Positions 8,212 through 17,071 of a DNA stretch of 64,000 bases are shown one piece after another. A program made the position numbers and the translations under genes. This DNA comes from JACKII01 sp965222315 (GTDB taxonomy: Bacteria > Pseudomonadota > Alphaproteobacteria > Bin95): assembly GCA_965222315.1 (NCBI GenBank), contig OZ244951.1, positions 2,976,001-3,040,000 on the forward strand. Direction: 5' to 3'. How positions within the stretch are numbered: the first letter of the stretch is position 1; each line of letters opens with the position of its first letter. Below the pieces are notes generated by a model. It did not search any database, had not been told where the DNA came from, and saw only the letters and a program-made list of their open reading frames with translations.

Positions 8212-8952
8212 ATGAAATCGATTATCGCCCTGGCCACCGGCCTCACCCTTCTCGCTGGCACGGCGCAGGCTATTGTCCTGCAACCCGTCGATACCGGGCT
8301 TGGCAGCAAGCTGTTCACGGTCGAGGTCAAGCGCGACCAGAACGTGCACAACAATGGCCAGCGCGGCCATGACGTGTTCCTGCGCAACGGCGGCGGTTTC
8401 AAAGGCCCGAGCAAGGGCTTCAATTACGGTGCCAGCGGCACGGTCTATGACTGGTCGCTGTCCTATGACGGCAACAAGGCAACCCTCGCCGTAGACACGC
8501 TCACCCGCACGCTGGATGTCGATCCGGACGGCATCTGGAACCTCTTCCAGGTCTATGCGAAGGCGGACAGCAAGCACTTCAACACGGCCACCGCCACGCT
8601 CAATATCCTCGGCGTCAACGGCAAAAAGCTGGCAAGCCCGACGGTGATCGAAGCGACCGACGGCTTTGCCGAGGCAGCCTTGGCCCTGGGTGGCCCGTTG
8701 GCCTTCACCTCGATCAGCGGCACATTTCAGTTCGACTTCGACCCGAAGCCCGGCGCCAAGGGATCGCCGAACAGCAGCCTGGCCTTTGGCATCGAGGCCT
8801 ATGAGGTCTCCATGGCCTACCTGCCCGAGTTCCCCGAAGGCCCCGGCGCATCCGCCGTGCCGGTTCCCGCTGGCGCGGTGCTAATGGGCAGCCTGATCGC
8901 AGCAACCGGTGCGTGGTCCGGCCTGAAGCGGCGGCGGCAGCGGCAAGGCTAG
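8212..8952 (+). CDS. Exported protein with VPLPA-type C-terminal sorting signal
   Basis: The 246-residue protein begins with a Sec signal peptide (MKSIIALATGLTLLAGTAQA) and has a beta-rich, Gly/Asp-rich body. It ends with VPVPAGAVLMGSLIAATG followed by an arginine cluster. That tripartite tail (short motif, hydrophobic helix, basic end) is the VPLPA-CTERM form of the PEP-CTERM sorting signals, which exosortases recognise in Gram-negative bacteria. The protein is therefore probably delivered to the outer surface or exopolysaccharide. No exosortase gene is in the window. The start at 8212 was chosen because the signal peptide begins there; the frame is open a little further upstream. The function of the body is unknown. 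Confidence 0.7.
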   Translation: MKSIIALATGLTLLAGTAQAIVLQPVDTGLGSKLFTVEVKRDQNVHNNGQRGHDVFLRNGGGFKGPSKGFNYGASGTVYDWSLSYDGNKATLAVDTLTRTLDVDPDGIWNLFQVYAKADSKHFNTATATLNILGVNGKKLASPTVIEATDGFAEAALALGGPLAFTSISGTFQFDFDPKPGAKGSPNSSLAFGIEAYEVSMAYLPEFPEGPGASAVPVPAGAVLMGSLIAATGAWSGLKRRRQRQG

Positions 8953-9150
8953 ACTTCACCGGCTCCAGCCATCTTGCTCCCGCCGCGCTGAACCCCACCC
9001 GGCGGCACCGGGGCAATCCGGGTGGACAATCTGGCCACCGCACGGCGGGAGGGACCGTGGGCCACGGGTCCGACCATGTGGCCTGGCCATCGCCAACAAA
9101 GGGGCTAATCGCTACCCTGTTACTTGGTTCGGTGCGATCGCCGATTTCTT

Positions 9151-9262
9151 CTACATTCCTCTACATTCCTCTACATTCCTCTACATTTTGGGCCGAAAAT
9201 GTAGATACCGGGTTTATGTGATGTAGATGAAATGTCGATGCCCTGTAGATGCGATGTCGATG
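9151..9262. repeat. Tandem CTACATTCCT decamers, hairpin and 22-bp direct repeats
   Basis: CTACATTCCT occurs three times head to tail (9151-9180), followed by a partial fourth copy. That copy is the left arm of a perfect hairpin: CTACATTTT (9181-9189), six-base loop, AAAATGTAG (9196-9204). Then two direct repeats, TGTAGATGAAATGTCGATG (9222-9240) and a copy with two changes (9244-9262), stand 22 bases apart. All units contain CTACAT or its complement, so the block can fold on itself in several ways. Confidence 0.75.
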
Positions 9263-9609
9263 TTCTTTCCGGCCGTCAAAGCCTCCGCCATGCGCGCCTG
9301 AACGACCATAGCAAACAACGGTTAATGGCCAGTAAAGGCCGGGCAGCGCGGCACCCCCTCCCAACACCTCCATGCCCTGGACTTGATCCAGGGCCCATTC
9401 CAGAGCCCCCTCCCCTGCCGCCTGGCGCTGAAGGTTCACGCCCTCCGGCATGGGCCCTGACGTTCGTCAGGGAAATGGGGCCTGAGGAGGAATAGGCAGG
9501 CAGGCCCTCGCCTCCGCCGTCATTGCGAGGCAGAGCCAACGGTGCAGTCCGTTCGAGGCGGTGCCGACAGTAAAGTTATCCTGTTACCGACTTCTCCCCA
9601 ACCTTCATA

Positions 9610-9697
9610 TTGAGCCACCGCGCCAGCGGCGAGTCGAAAGATTTCCGAAACGGGGCAAACAGGCACCTTTCGACACGCGCCCAACGGCGTGGCTCAA
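9610..9697. repeat. Imperfect inverted repeat, 31-base arms
   Basis: The arms at 9610-9640 and 9667-9697 are equal in length. Both begin TTGAGCCAC and end GTCGAAAG when read inward on their own strand, with a divergent GC-rich middle and a 26-base spacer. The shape suggests a small non-autonomous palindromic element. No transposase is present. Confidence 0.5.
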
Positions 9698-9743
9698 GGT
9701 GAACAGAGTAAAGTAACACACCGGCTGGCAGTGCTCATCTCCT

Positions 9744-10922
9744 CTAGATCACGATTTTATCACGATTTCTGGGTGGGTTGTCTTCATCCCACTCAGCACC
9801 CAATTTTGATGGATGCTGGGAGAATTTCGCCCCCTCTAAATTCGCATGGTTAAGACTTGATCCACATAGCACTATATTTCTCAAATCAGCATCCTTTAGA
9901 TAGGAATTTGTGAAGTTTGATTTTCTAATCTGCGAGCCGTTCAATGATGCATGTTCTAAATTTACTTTCGAAATATTTGCATCTTCTATAATTGAATACC
10001 GAATTTTTGCCTTGTTTAGCTGACTTCCTGACAAATCTATTTTTGTCATATTAACCAGATTCAGCACGCCATTCCAAAATAGCGTGTCACGCAAATTGGC
10101 ACTGTGAAAATTTGATCGAGATATGTCGCTTCCTCGCAAGTCTGCATATTCAAGGTCTACACCGGCGAGATCGACGGAACCCCAGCGAAGATGCCTTAGG
10201 TCTAGCCGAAGGTCTTCCGATTTCTCCCATGCCTTTCGGGCGTCAGAACGTCGTGCAAACACCCTTAAGATTGCCTGAATATCAGTTGGCGGGCGTCTAC
10301 GTTCTGATTTGGGGGAAGACGCTTCCTTTACCGCAGTCCCCGCTTCAGGCTCTCCGGCCTCTTGCTGCCCGGTTTCTGCATTCCTCCGCCAACCCGAAGC
10401 AGGCCGCTCTCGAATGTAGGCGCAGAGGGTTTCCATGATCGGCCAGTGATAGTCCCGATCGGTGGCCGCGATCCGCTCCAGCGCATAGATCGCGCCAAGC
10501 CGCACCTCCATTTTGTCGTGGCCCAACTGCTCAACGGCTTTGACGTAGGTATCATTCACCGTCCGGCGCCGGTCATTCGCCGTGCGCTGCCAGTTCAGAT
10601 AAAGCGCCACCAGCGCGAAAAGACCCGCCACCATCAGGCCGTAATTGCGGTTCACCTGGGAACAGGCCAGCACGTCCTTGACCGAACCATCCCCCTCGCA
10701 AGAGGGCCACCATGCCCACGCGAGCACCAACGCAACCAACGCCCCGAACACCAGCCACTTGCTGCTGCGCGGCAACGCCATTGCCACCTTGCCGGCGCGG
10801 GCCGCGTCCTCTGCCAACCAGGGAGCCCTGCGCTCCAGCCACTTCCAGAATTGCTCAAACCGGTCCAAACCAAGCCCTCCCCCGCCCCAACATCTGGCGC
10901 GTCTCTCCCAAGCCTGCCACAC
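9744..10922 (-). CDS. Membrane-anchored pentapeptide-repeat protein with AT-rich C-terminal coding half
   Basis: The protein (392 residues from the GTG at 10922) has two hydrophobic segments, WLVFGALVALVLAWAWW and YGLMVAGLFALVALYLNW. A linker with KAVEQLGHDKMEVRLGAIYALERIA and an LCAYIRERP segment is often found before pentapeptide repeats in bacterial proteins. About 25 pentapeptide-like units follow (ADLRG, SNFHS, ANLRD, ANISK, ANLEG), predicting a right-handed quadrilateral beta-helix. The start is uncertain: an ATG at 10781 (MALPRSSKW) has a better AAGGTGG site. DNA coding for the repeats is strikingly AT-rich; I count 17 G/C in 60 bases at 9961-10020. The N-terminal half matches the GC-rich surroundings. 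The function is unknown. Confidence 0.7.
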   Translation of the reverse strand: MWQAWERRARCWGGGGLGLDRFEQFWKWLERRAPWLAEDAARAGKVAMALPRSSKWLVFGALVALVLAWAWWPSCEGDGSVKDVLACSQVNRNYGLMVAGLFALVALYLNWQRTANDRRRTVNDTYVKAVEQLGHDKMEVRLGAIYALERIAATDRDYHWPIMETLCAYIRERPASGWRRNAETGQQEAGEPEAGTAVKEASSPKSERRRPPTDIQAILRVFARRSDARKAWEKSEDLRLDLRHLRWGSVDLAGVDLEYADLRGSDISRSNFHSANLRDTLFWNGVLNLVNMTKIDLSGSQLNKAKIRYSIIEDANISKVNLEHASLNGSQIRKSNFTNSYLKDADLRNIVLCGSSLNHANLEGAKFSQHPSKLGAEWDEDNPPRNRDKIVI

Positions 10923-10969
10923 TCTCAGCCAACCACAAACACGCGCTGCGCTGAAGAGGAACCCCGCCC

Positions 10970-11779
10970 ATGCCTATCCAAGTCCCCACCTCCTCCGGCC
11001 TGAAGGACAAGGTCGCCATCGTCGTCGGCGGCGGCGCGCGCGGCGACGGTATCGGCAATGGCCGCGCCGCCTGCCTGCTCATGGCAGCCGAGGGCGCGAA
11101 GGTCCTGGTCGTCGACCGGGACGAGGCGCTCGCCACCCGCACCATGCAGATGATCCAGGAAAACGGCGGCACGGCGCTTGCCATGGGCGCGGATGTGACC
11201 AGCGCCTCCGACTGCGATGACATGGTGCAGGAGGCGCTGCACCTCTGGGGCCGGGTCGACTATCTCGACAACAATGTGGGCATCGGCTCTTCCAAAACCG
11301 TGGTGGAGGAGACGGAGGACGAATGGGACCGGGTCATGACCGTCAACGTCAAGACGATGATGCTCACCTCCAAATACGCCATCCCCGCCATGGCGGAGAC
11401 CGGCGGCGGCGCCATCGTCAACATCTCCTCCATCTCGGCGCTGCGGCCGCGCGGCCTGACGGCCTACTCCGCCAGCAAGGGCGCAGTGATCGCGCTCTCC
11501 CGCGCCATGGCGGTCGACCACGCGCCCCAGGGCATCCGCGTCAACTGCGTCGCGCCCGGCCCGGTCTACACGCCCATGGTCATCCGCAACGGCATGAGCG
11601 ACCATGCCCGTGACGAGCGCCGCAACGCCTCGCCCCTCAAGATGGAGGGCGAAGGCTGGGACATCGGCAACGCCGTGACATTCCTGATGAGCGACCGGGC
11701 GCGTTATATCACCGGACAGACCTTGGTCGTCGACGGCGGATGCACTATCGTCGGGCCAGCGCGGGATTCCGACCGGTAA
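10970..11779 (+). CDS. Short-chain dehydrogenase/reductase
   Basis: The 269-residue Rossmann-fold oxidoreductase is a classical SDR. The glycine-rich cofactor loop is VVGGGARGDGIG, a longer variant of TGxxxGIG. D49 at the end of beta-2 favours NAD(H). NNVG replaces NNAG at 101-104, and the catalytic set is S154, Y166 and K170. The C-terminal VRVNCVAPGPVYTPM-type segment (here IRVNCVAPGPVYTPM) is typical. It oxidises or reduces a hydroxyl/carbonyl group; the substrate is unknown. It precedes the crotonase gene by 42 bases on the same strand, fitting a two-gene degradation unit. It is divergent from the pentapeptide gene. Confidence 0.85.
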   Translation: MPIQVPTSSGLKDKVAIVVGGGARGDGIGNGRAACLLMAAEGAKVLVVDRDEALATRTMQMIQENGGTALAMGADVTSASDCDDMVQEALHLWGRVDYLDNNVGIGSSKTVVEETEDEWDRVMTVNVKTMMLTSKYAIPAMAETGGGAIVNISSISALRPRGLTAYSASKGAVIALSRAMAVDHAPQGIRVNCVAPGPVYTPMVIRNGMSDHARDERRNASPLKMEGEGWDIGNAVTFLMSDRARYITGQTLVVDGGCTIVGPARDSDR

Positions 11780-11821
11780 TCTCCGCCTCATCAAACACCC
11801 AAAGCAAGGAAACGCCTCGCC

Positions 11822-12622
11822 ATGAGCGTCACCGATACCGACCGCCTGTTGTTCAAGGTTGAGGACATGGTCGCCACCATCACCCTCAACTTCCCGGAAA
11901 AACTGAACGCCTTCAACAACGAGATGCTGCATGCCTGGGCGGAGCGCCTGCGCGAATGCCGCGACCGGGACGACGTGCGCGTCATCGTGGTGACGGGTGC
12001 CGGCCGCGGCTTCTGCTCCGGCGGCGACACCGGCGGCATGGGCGCCAGCGACAAGACCAGCCCTCGTCAGGCCAAGGACAACCTGCAACAGAACATTCAT
12101 CCCATCGCGCTGACGCTGGAGACCATCGACAAGCCCGTGATCTGCGCGCTCAACGGCGTCGCGGCCGGGGCGGGCCTCGACATGGCGCTGCATTGCGACA
12201 TCCGCTACGCAGCTGCCTCCGCCCGCTTCGCCGAGACCTATACCCGCGTCGGCCTGGTGCCGGGCAATGGCGCCGCCTGGTTCCTGCCGCGCATCGTCGG
12301 CGTGCAGAAGGCGCTGGAAATGCTCTGGACGGCCGAGTTCGTGAATGCAGAGCAGGCAAAGGAAATCGGCCTCGTCCTCGACGTGTTCCCGGACGATGTG
12401 TTCATGGACGAGGTGATGAAGATCGCCAAGAAGATTGCCAACAACGCGCCGATCTCCGTCCGCTACATCAAGCGGCTGGTCTATCAGGGCCAAAACCTCG
12501 ACCTGCGCACCCACTTCGACCAAGTCTCCAGCCATATGATCGTAGCGCGCACCAGTCAGGACCATGTGGAGGCCATTGACGCCATGCGCAACAAACGGGA
12601 ACCGAAATTCACCGGCACCTGA
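11822..12622 (+). CDS. Enoyl-CoA hydratase/isomerase (crotonase) family protein
   Basis: The 266-residue protein has the crotonase fold: NFPEKLNAFNNEML at the N terminus, oxyanion-hole segments GRGFCSGGD and NGVAAGAGLDMALHCD, and VGLVPGNGAAWFLPR. The two glutamates used by classical enoyl-CoA hydratases are not in their usual places. The first aligns with D in AGLDMAL and the second with Y in AETYTRVGL. Isomerase, hydrolase or another crotonase chemistry is therefore as likely as hydration. It probably acts with the preceding SDR on a CoA ester. Intact and of normal length. Confidence 0.82.
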   Translation: MSVTDTDRLLFKVEDMVATITLNFPEKLNAFNNEMLHAWAERLRECRDRDDVRVIVVTGAGRGFCSGGDTGGMGASDKTSPRQAKDNLQQNIHPIALTLETIDKPVICALNGVAAGAGLDMALHCDIRYAAASARFAETYTRVGLVPGNGAAWFLPRIVGVQKALEMLWTAEFVNAEQAKEIGLVLDVFPDDVFMDEVMKIAKKIANNAPISVRYIKRLVYQGQNLDLRTHFDQVSSHMIVARTSQDHVEAIDAMRNKREPKFTGT

Positions 12623-12729
12623 CCAGATAGCGGAAACCCGTTAAAAAATAACGTGAATCCGCGTTAACCATGCTGTATCTTCCCGTACGGTTGCAAATGT
12701 AACAACAGAACAGCGTCGGGAAGTGCAGC

Positions 12730-14298
12730 ATGAATAAAATACTATTGTCGGCAGTACTGGCATTGGGGCTCGCGGGAGCCGCCAACGCCAAGACCTTTAC
12801 GTGGTCCTTTCAGGGCGACGCCCAATCGCTTGACCCCTACAACCTGAATGAAACCTTCTCGCTCGGTCTGTTGGGCAATGTTTACGAGGGCCTGATCCGC
12901 CGCGGCGGCGACCTCGCCATTGAGCCGGCGCTGGCCGAGCGTTGGGAGATTCTGGAGCCCAACCGTTGGCGGTTCTACTTGCGCAAGGGCGTCAAGTTCC
13001 ACAACGGCAACGACTTCAATGCCGACGACGTGATTTTCAGCGCCAACCGTGTGCGCTCCGATGGCTCCGACCTCAAAACCCGTATCGAGGCCGATACCAA
13101 GGTGGTGAAGGTGGACGACTACACGGTCGATTTCATCACATCCGCGCCGAACCCGATTCTGCATTCCGAATGGTCCACCTGGTACATCATGGACAAGGAA
13201 TGGGCCGAGGAAAACGGCGCCGTCTCCCCCTCCAGCGTGACCGAGGGCAAGGAGAGCTTCGCCGCGTTCAACGCCAACGGCACCGGCCCCTTCAAGGTGA
13301 CAAAGCGCGAAACCGACGTCGAGACCATCCTGGAACCGAATGCCGACTGGTGGGATACGCCGGAACACAACCTGACCAAAGTCGTGTTCAAGCCGATCTC
13401 GTCGGATCCGACCCGTGTGGCGGCCCTGCTCTCCGGCTCCATCGACATGGCCTACCCGATCCCCGTTCAGGATCTGAGGCGCGTCGACAGCAATGGCGGC
13501 ACCAGCACCATGACCGGCCCGGAACTCCGCACGATCTTCCTCGGCCTGAATCAGAGCACAGCCGAGTTGAAGAACTCCAACGTCAAGGGTAAGAACCCGT
13601 TCGCCGACGTGCGCGTGCGGGAAGCGGTCTACCGCGCCATCGACATGGAAGCGATCAAGCGCAAGGTAATGCGCAATCTGGCAACCCCGACACCATTGAT
13701 GATCTCGCCGCAGCTTTTCACCGGCCTGCCGGATCTGGAGCGGCTGGAATATGACGTGGACAAGGCCAATGCCCTGATGGCCGAAGCCGGCTATGGCGAC
13801 GGCTTCCAGGTAACCTTGGACTGTCCGAACAACCGCTACGTGAATGACGAGAAGATCTGCACCGCGATTGTTGGCATGCTCGCCAAGATCAACATCCAGG
13901 TAAACCTGCTGGCACAGCCCAAGGCGATTTATTTCGGCAAGGTGCTCGGGCCAAAATATGACACTGACTTCTACCTGCTGGGCTGGACGCCGGGCAGCCT
14001 GGATAGCTGGAACGTGCTGCACAACCTGATCCGGTGCCAGGGTGAAGGCGGTGCCGGCAAGTTCAACCTCGGCAACTACTGCAACCCGCGCATCGGCGAG
14101 TTGACCGACATGATCCTGAGCGAGACCGATGTCGAGAAGCGCGACGCCATGATCGCGGAGGCCTACACCCTCATGCACGAAGACCGCGGCTACATTCCAC
14201 TGCATCAGCAAGGCCTGGCATGGGGCGTGGCGGACAAGGTTAACCTGGCCCAGCGTGCCGACAACGTGTTCGATCTGCGCCATGTGACGGTCGACTAA
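12730..14298 (+). CDS. Family 5 extracellular solute-binding protein (peptide/nickel ABC type)
   Basis: The 522-residue periplasmic protein has a signal peptide MNKILLSAVLALGLAGAANA and the SBP_bac_5 layout: QSLDPYNLNETFS, EPALAERWEILEP, WRFYLRKGVKFHNG near residue 90 and a C-terminal ENRGYIPLHQQ-like stretch (here EDRGYIPLHQQGLAWG). It delivers peptides, opines or similar solutes to an ABC permease. No permease or ATPase lies next to it, so it is an orphan binding protein here. It is followed by a strong intrinsic terminator and preceded by an AT-rich gap with GTTAA runs that may hold its promoter. Confidence 0.88.
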   Translation: MNKILLSAVLALGLAGAANAKTFTWSFQGDAQSLDPYNLNETFSLGLLGNVYEGLIRRGGDLAIEPALAERWEILEPNRWRFYLRKGVKFHNGNDFNADDVIFSANRVRSDGSDLKTRIEADTKVVKVDDYTVDFITSAPNPILHSEWSTWYIMDKEWAEENGAVSPSSVTEGKESFAAFNANGTGPFKVTKRETDVETILEPNADWWDTPEHNLTKVVFKPISSDPTRVAALLSGSIDMAYPIPVQDLRRVDSNGGTSTMTGPELRTIFLGLNQSTAELKNSNVKGKNPFADVRVREAVYRAIDMEAIKRKVMRNLATPTPLMISPQLFTGLPDLERLEYDVDKANALMAEAGYGDGFQVTLDCPNNRYVNDEKICTAIVGMLAKINIQVNLLAQPKAIYFGKVLGPKYDTDFYLLGWTPGSLDSWNVLHNLIRCQGEGGAGKFNLGNYCNPRIGELTDMILSETDVEKRDAMIAEAYTLMHEDRGYIPLHQQGLAWGVADKVNLAQRADNVFDLRHVTVD

Positions 14299-14351
14299 CC
14301 TTCGCACCCCGGCGGTCCGCAAGGCCTATCCGGGATCGCCTTCCTCAATAA

Positions 14352-14391
14352 CACCCCGGAACGGTCATGCCTTTCCGGGGTTCGTTTTTTC
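14352..14391 (+). terminator. Rho-independent terminator of the solute-binding protein gene
   Basis: The stem ACCCCGGAA (14353-14361) pairs perfectly with TTCCGGGGT (14373-14381) across an 11-base loop. It is followed by TCG and six T residues (14385-14390). It lies 54 bases past the stop codon of the solute-binding protein gene. Confidence 0.88.
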
Positions 14392-14891
14392 TCAACAGTG
14401 CTTTAGGCGCTGTCAGAAACCCAGCACTTCCTATCAATCGGCCTGCCGCCCTCCCGCAGCGGAAACGGGCTGGTGCCGGCAATTGCTTGGCCTACTCGCC
14501 CCCCCGATTCGTCCCCTTTCACTGCCTCCCTTGCCATTGCCCCAGCGAAAGCTGGAGTCCATTCGGGAGGCCCTCGAACCCGGCGTCAGTCGCAACGAGT
14601 GATCCATCAGCGGAATGGCCCCCAGGTGAAGCCCAGGGAGACGGAACGCGCTCGCAGCTGCAGCGGCAGCGAATCTGCTTCAAGTAATCTGGCCCAAATA
14701 CCAATGTCAGGGTAATACCAGCGGCAGGGGATAGTGACCTTCACCTCGAGTAGCCCCGGATCGCAGTCCGGGGCGTATCGAGAGGCCGGCGACTGTATCC
14801 CTCGATACGCCGGCTGCGCCGGCACTCGGGATGAAGGAGAGGGAAGATCATTGCTCCCTGCCGTTGGTATGAGACGACGGCAACAGAACCG
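14392..14891. other. Intergenic stretch with palindromic repeats, no gene recognised
   Basis: This 500-base gap lies between the terminator and the convergent hydantoinase-type gene. It contains CCCCAGCGAAAGCTGGAGTCC near 14538, which resembles a common dispersed intergenic element. It also holds overlapping palindromes: CCCCGGA (14754-14760) with TCCGGGG (14767-14773), and GGCGTATCGAG (14772-14782) with CTCGATACGCC (14801-14811). None is followed by a T run, so they look like dispersed palindromic repeats rather than terminators. Confidence 0.55.
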
Positions 14892-16976
14892 CTACTCAGC
14901 CGTCACCACCATATTCCCGAACCGGTCCAATACCGCGCTCCAGCCCGGCGGCACCACGCACGTGGCGTCATATTCCTCCACGATACACGGCCCCTGCCGT
15001 GACTCTTTCAAGTCCGACCGGCCATACAAAACCGCCTCCAGCCAACCGCCGTCAGGGCCGAAATAGGCGCGGCGGGCGGTCGTGCCCCCGGTCGCCTCAT
15101 CTGCAGGCGGTGCGCCAGGCTGCATGGCGCTCTCCGGCTCGCCGCGGGCCAACAGGCGGAGCGTCACCAATTCCACCGGCTCGTCGTCGCTCGCGCGGTG
15201 GCCGTAGACGTTCTCATGCTCCCGGTGGAAGGTCTCGGCCAGAGCCTCCAGCGCCGCGGCATCAATCGTCCCGTCCGGCGCGGCCACGGTCAGTTCGAAG
15301 GTCTGCCCCTTGTAGTGCATGCTAGCCGTCCGCTGCAGCGTCTGACGCTCGGGCGGGAAGCCCTCCCGAGCCAGTTGCGCCCGCCCCTCGTCCTCCAGTT
15401 CCGCCCAGAGCGCCCCGATCTCCGCCGGATCGCTCGTCCGCAGTAAGCGCCGCTGGGTGCGGGAATAGTGGTGCTCCACGTCGGCATAGAGCAGCCCGAA
15501 GGCCGAAAACACGCCCGGTGCTGCGGGAACAATGACCTTACCAATACCCAGTTCCCGCGCCATGCCACACGCGAACATTGGCCCATTACCGCCAAAGGCG
15601 AACAGCGCATAGCCCCGCGGGTCGCGCCCGCGCTCGGTCGAAACCGACTTGATCGCCCGGATCATGTTGCTGGCCGCCACCCGGTGTGCGCCCAGCGCCG
15701 CATCCTCCGGTGACAGGCCCAACGGCTGGGCGACCTTCTCCGCAAACACCGTCCGCGCCTTCTCCGCGTTCAGGGTCACGCTACCGCCCGCGAGCGCCCT
15801 TGGATTCAGGTAGCCCAAAACCAGGTTCGCGTCCGTTACCGTCGGCGCCTCCCCGCCCGCGTCGTAGCAGACCGGCCCCGGTGAGGCCCCGGCGCTTTCC
15901 GGGCCGATCTGGAGCGCGCCGCCCGCATCGATCCACACCAGCGAGCCGCCGCCCGCGCCCACCTCCGCGAGGTCGATGGCCTGGGTCTTGAGCTTGTAGC
16001 CCGCGCCCGTCAGCAGTCGCGAGCCCGCCAGAATGCCGCCGCCGACCTCGAACTCGTCGGCGCGGGCATACTGGCCGTCCTCCACCATGCTGGCCTTGGC
16101 CGTGGTGCCGCCCATGTCGAAGGTAATCAGATCGCCGAGCCCGCCCGCCTCGCCGATGAAGCGCGCGCCGACCACGCCACCCGCCGGACCCGACTCGATA
16201 ATGTTCATGGGCAGGCGCTTTGCCGTCTCCGCCGGTGTCAAGCCGCCATTCGACTGCATCAACAGCAATTCCGCCTCAACCCCCGCCTTTGCCAGCCCGT
16301 CTTGCAGGCTCGCCAGGTAGGACCCCACAACCGGCTTCACATAGGCGTTGATAGTAGTGGTGGACGTGCGCTCGTACTCCCGGATTTCCGGCAGCACCTC
16401 TGCACTGATCGAGTACGGCAGGCCCGGCGCCAGTTTCTCGATGGCGGCCTTGACCACAAACTCGTTGGCCGGATTGGCGTAGGAGTTGATCAGGCAGACC
16501 GCAATCGCCTCGACACCCTCGCCCAGCAGCTTCTGCACCGCCGCCTCCGCATCGGCGGGATCGCAAGCTTTTACCACCACGCCCGCCGCATTCACCCGCT
16601 CGTCCACCGTGGTGCGCAGATAGCGCTCGACCAGCGGCGGCGGCTTGTTCCAGGTAAGATCGTAGAGCCTCGGCATCCTGAGCGTCCGGATTTCCAGCAC
16701 GTCCCGGAAGCCCTTGGAGCCGATCAGGCCGGTCAACGCCCCTTTGCGCTCCAGAATGGCGTTGGACGCAACCGTCGTGCCATGCCGCACCTGGTCGATA
16801 CTGCCGGCGTCAATGCCTGCCTCGGCGAAGACCAGCGCCAGCCCGTCGATGATCGCGCTCGCATAGTCGCCGACGCTGGAGGAGACCTTCTTGACCAGCA
16901 CCCGGCCTTCCGCGTCCATGAACACGATATCGGTAAACGTGCCGCCGATATCGACACCAACGCGGAAACGGCTCAT
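14892..16976 (-). CDS. Hydantoinase/oxoprolinase family protein, A-type subunit
   Basis: The 694-residue protein matches N-methylhydantoinase A / 5-oxoprolinase N-terminal half proteins. The ASKHA-type ATP-binding start is RVGVDIGGTFTDIVF, followed by RHGTTVASNAILERKGA, NIIESGPAGGVVGARF and TFDMGGTTAKASMV, then a C-terminal HyuA domain. These enzymes couple ATP hydrolysis to opening of hydantoin, oxoproline or related rings, or carboxylate acetone or acetophenone. They normally work with a B subunit, which is not adjacent here; downstream is the glutathionylspermidine gene on the same strand. It is therefore an orphan A subunit. The start ATG is immediately before the conserved N terminus. 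Confidence 0.87.
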   Translation of the reverse strand: MSRFRVGVDIGGTFTDIVFMDAEGRVLVKKVSSSVGDYASAIIDGLALVFAEAGIDAGSIDQVRHGTTVASNAILERKGALTGLIGSKGFRDVLEIRTLRMPRLYDLTWNKPPPLVERYLRTTVDERVNAAGVVVKACDPADAEAAVQKLLGEGVEAIAVCLINSYANPANEFVVKAAIEKLAPGLPYSISAEVLPEIREYERTSTTTINAYVKPVVGSYLASLQDGLAKAGVEAELLLMQSNGGLTPAETAKRLPMNIIESGPAGGVVGARFIGEAGGLGDLITFDMGGTTAKASMVEDGQYARADEFEVGGGILAGSRLLTGAGYKLKTQAIDLAEVGAGGGSLVWIDAGGALQIGPESAGASPGPVCYDAGGEAPTVTDANLVLGYLNPRALAGGSVTLNAEKARTVFAEKVAQPLGLSPEDAALGAHRVAASNMIRAIKSVSTERGRDPRGYALFAFGGNGPMFACGMARELGIGKVIVPAAPGVFSAFGLLYADVEHHYSRTQRRLLRTSDPAEIGALWAELEDEGRAQLAREGFPPERQTLQRTASMHYKGQTFELTVAAPDGTIDAAALEALAETFHREHENVYGHRASDDEPVELVTLRLLARGEPESAMQPGAPPADEATGGTTARRAYFGPDGGWLEAVLYGRSDLKESRQGPCIVEEYDATCVVPPGWSAVLDRFGNMVVTAE

Positions 16977-17071
16977 GGGCGGGGCTCCAGGGGAAATGGG
17001 AAGGCAGATCTAGCCGCAATCCTGAAACACAATCCCCGGCGACGCAATCGGACGGATGCTAGCGGGCCGCC

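Larger units (their letters stand above)
8953..9743. other. Repeat-rich intergenic region, no gene recognised
   Basis: This 791-base gap between the VPLPA-tagged protein and the pentapeptide protein shows no convincing gene. It holds an inverted repeat at about 8993-9023, the decamer array and hairpin at 9151-9262, a CGTCATTGCGAG dispersed-repeat start at 9518-9537 and an inverted repeat at 9610-9697. A stretch near 9366-9480 with small palindromes such as CCTGACGTTCGTCAGG resembles dispersed intergenic elements. Confidence 0.6.

Noticed and set aside
9151..9188. CRISPR-like short repeats
   Set aside because: The decamers are directly adjacent with no spacers, and no cas genes are present.
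12623..12729. A small RNA in the AT-rich gap before the solute-binding protein gene
   Set aside because: The gap has no terminator or hairpin with T run; a promoter is the simpler reading.
14754..14811. Overlapping palindromes as a terminator for the hydantoinase-type gene
   Set aside because: No T run follows on either strand; they look like dispersed intergenic palindromes.
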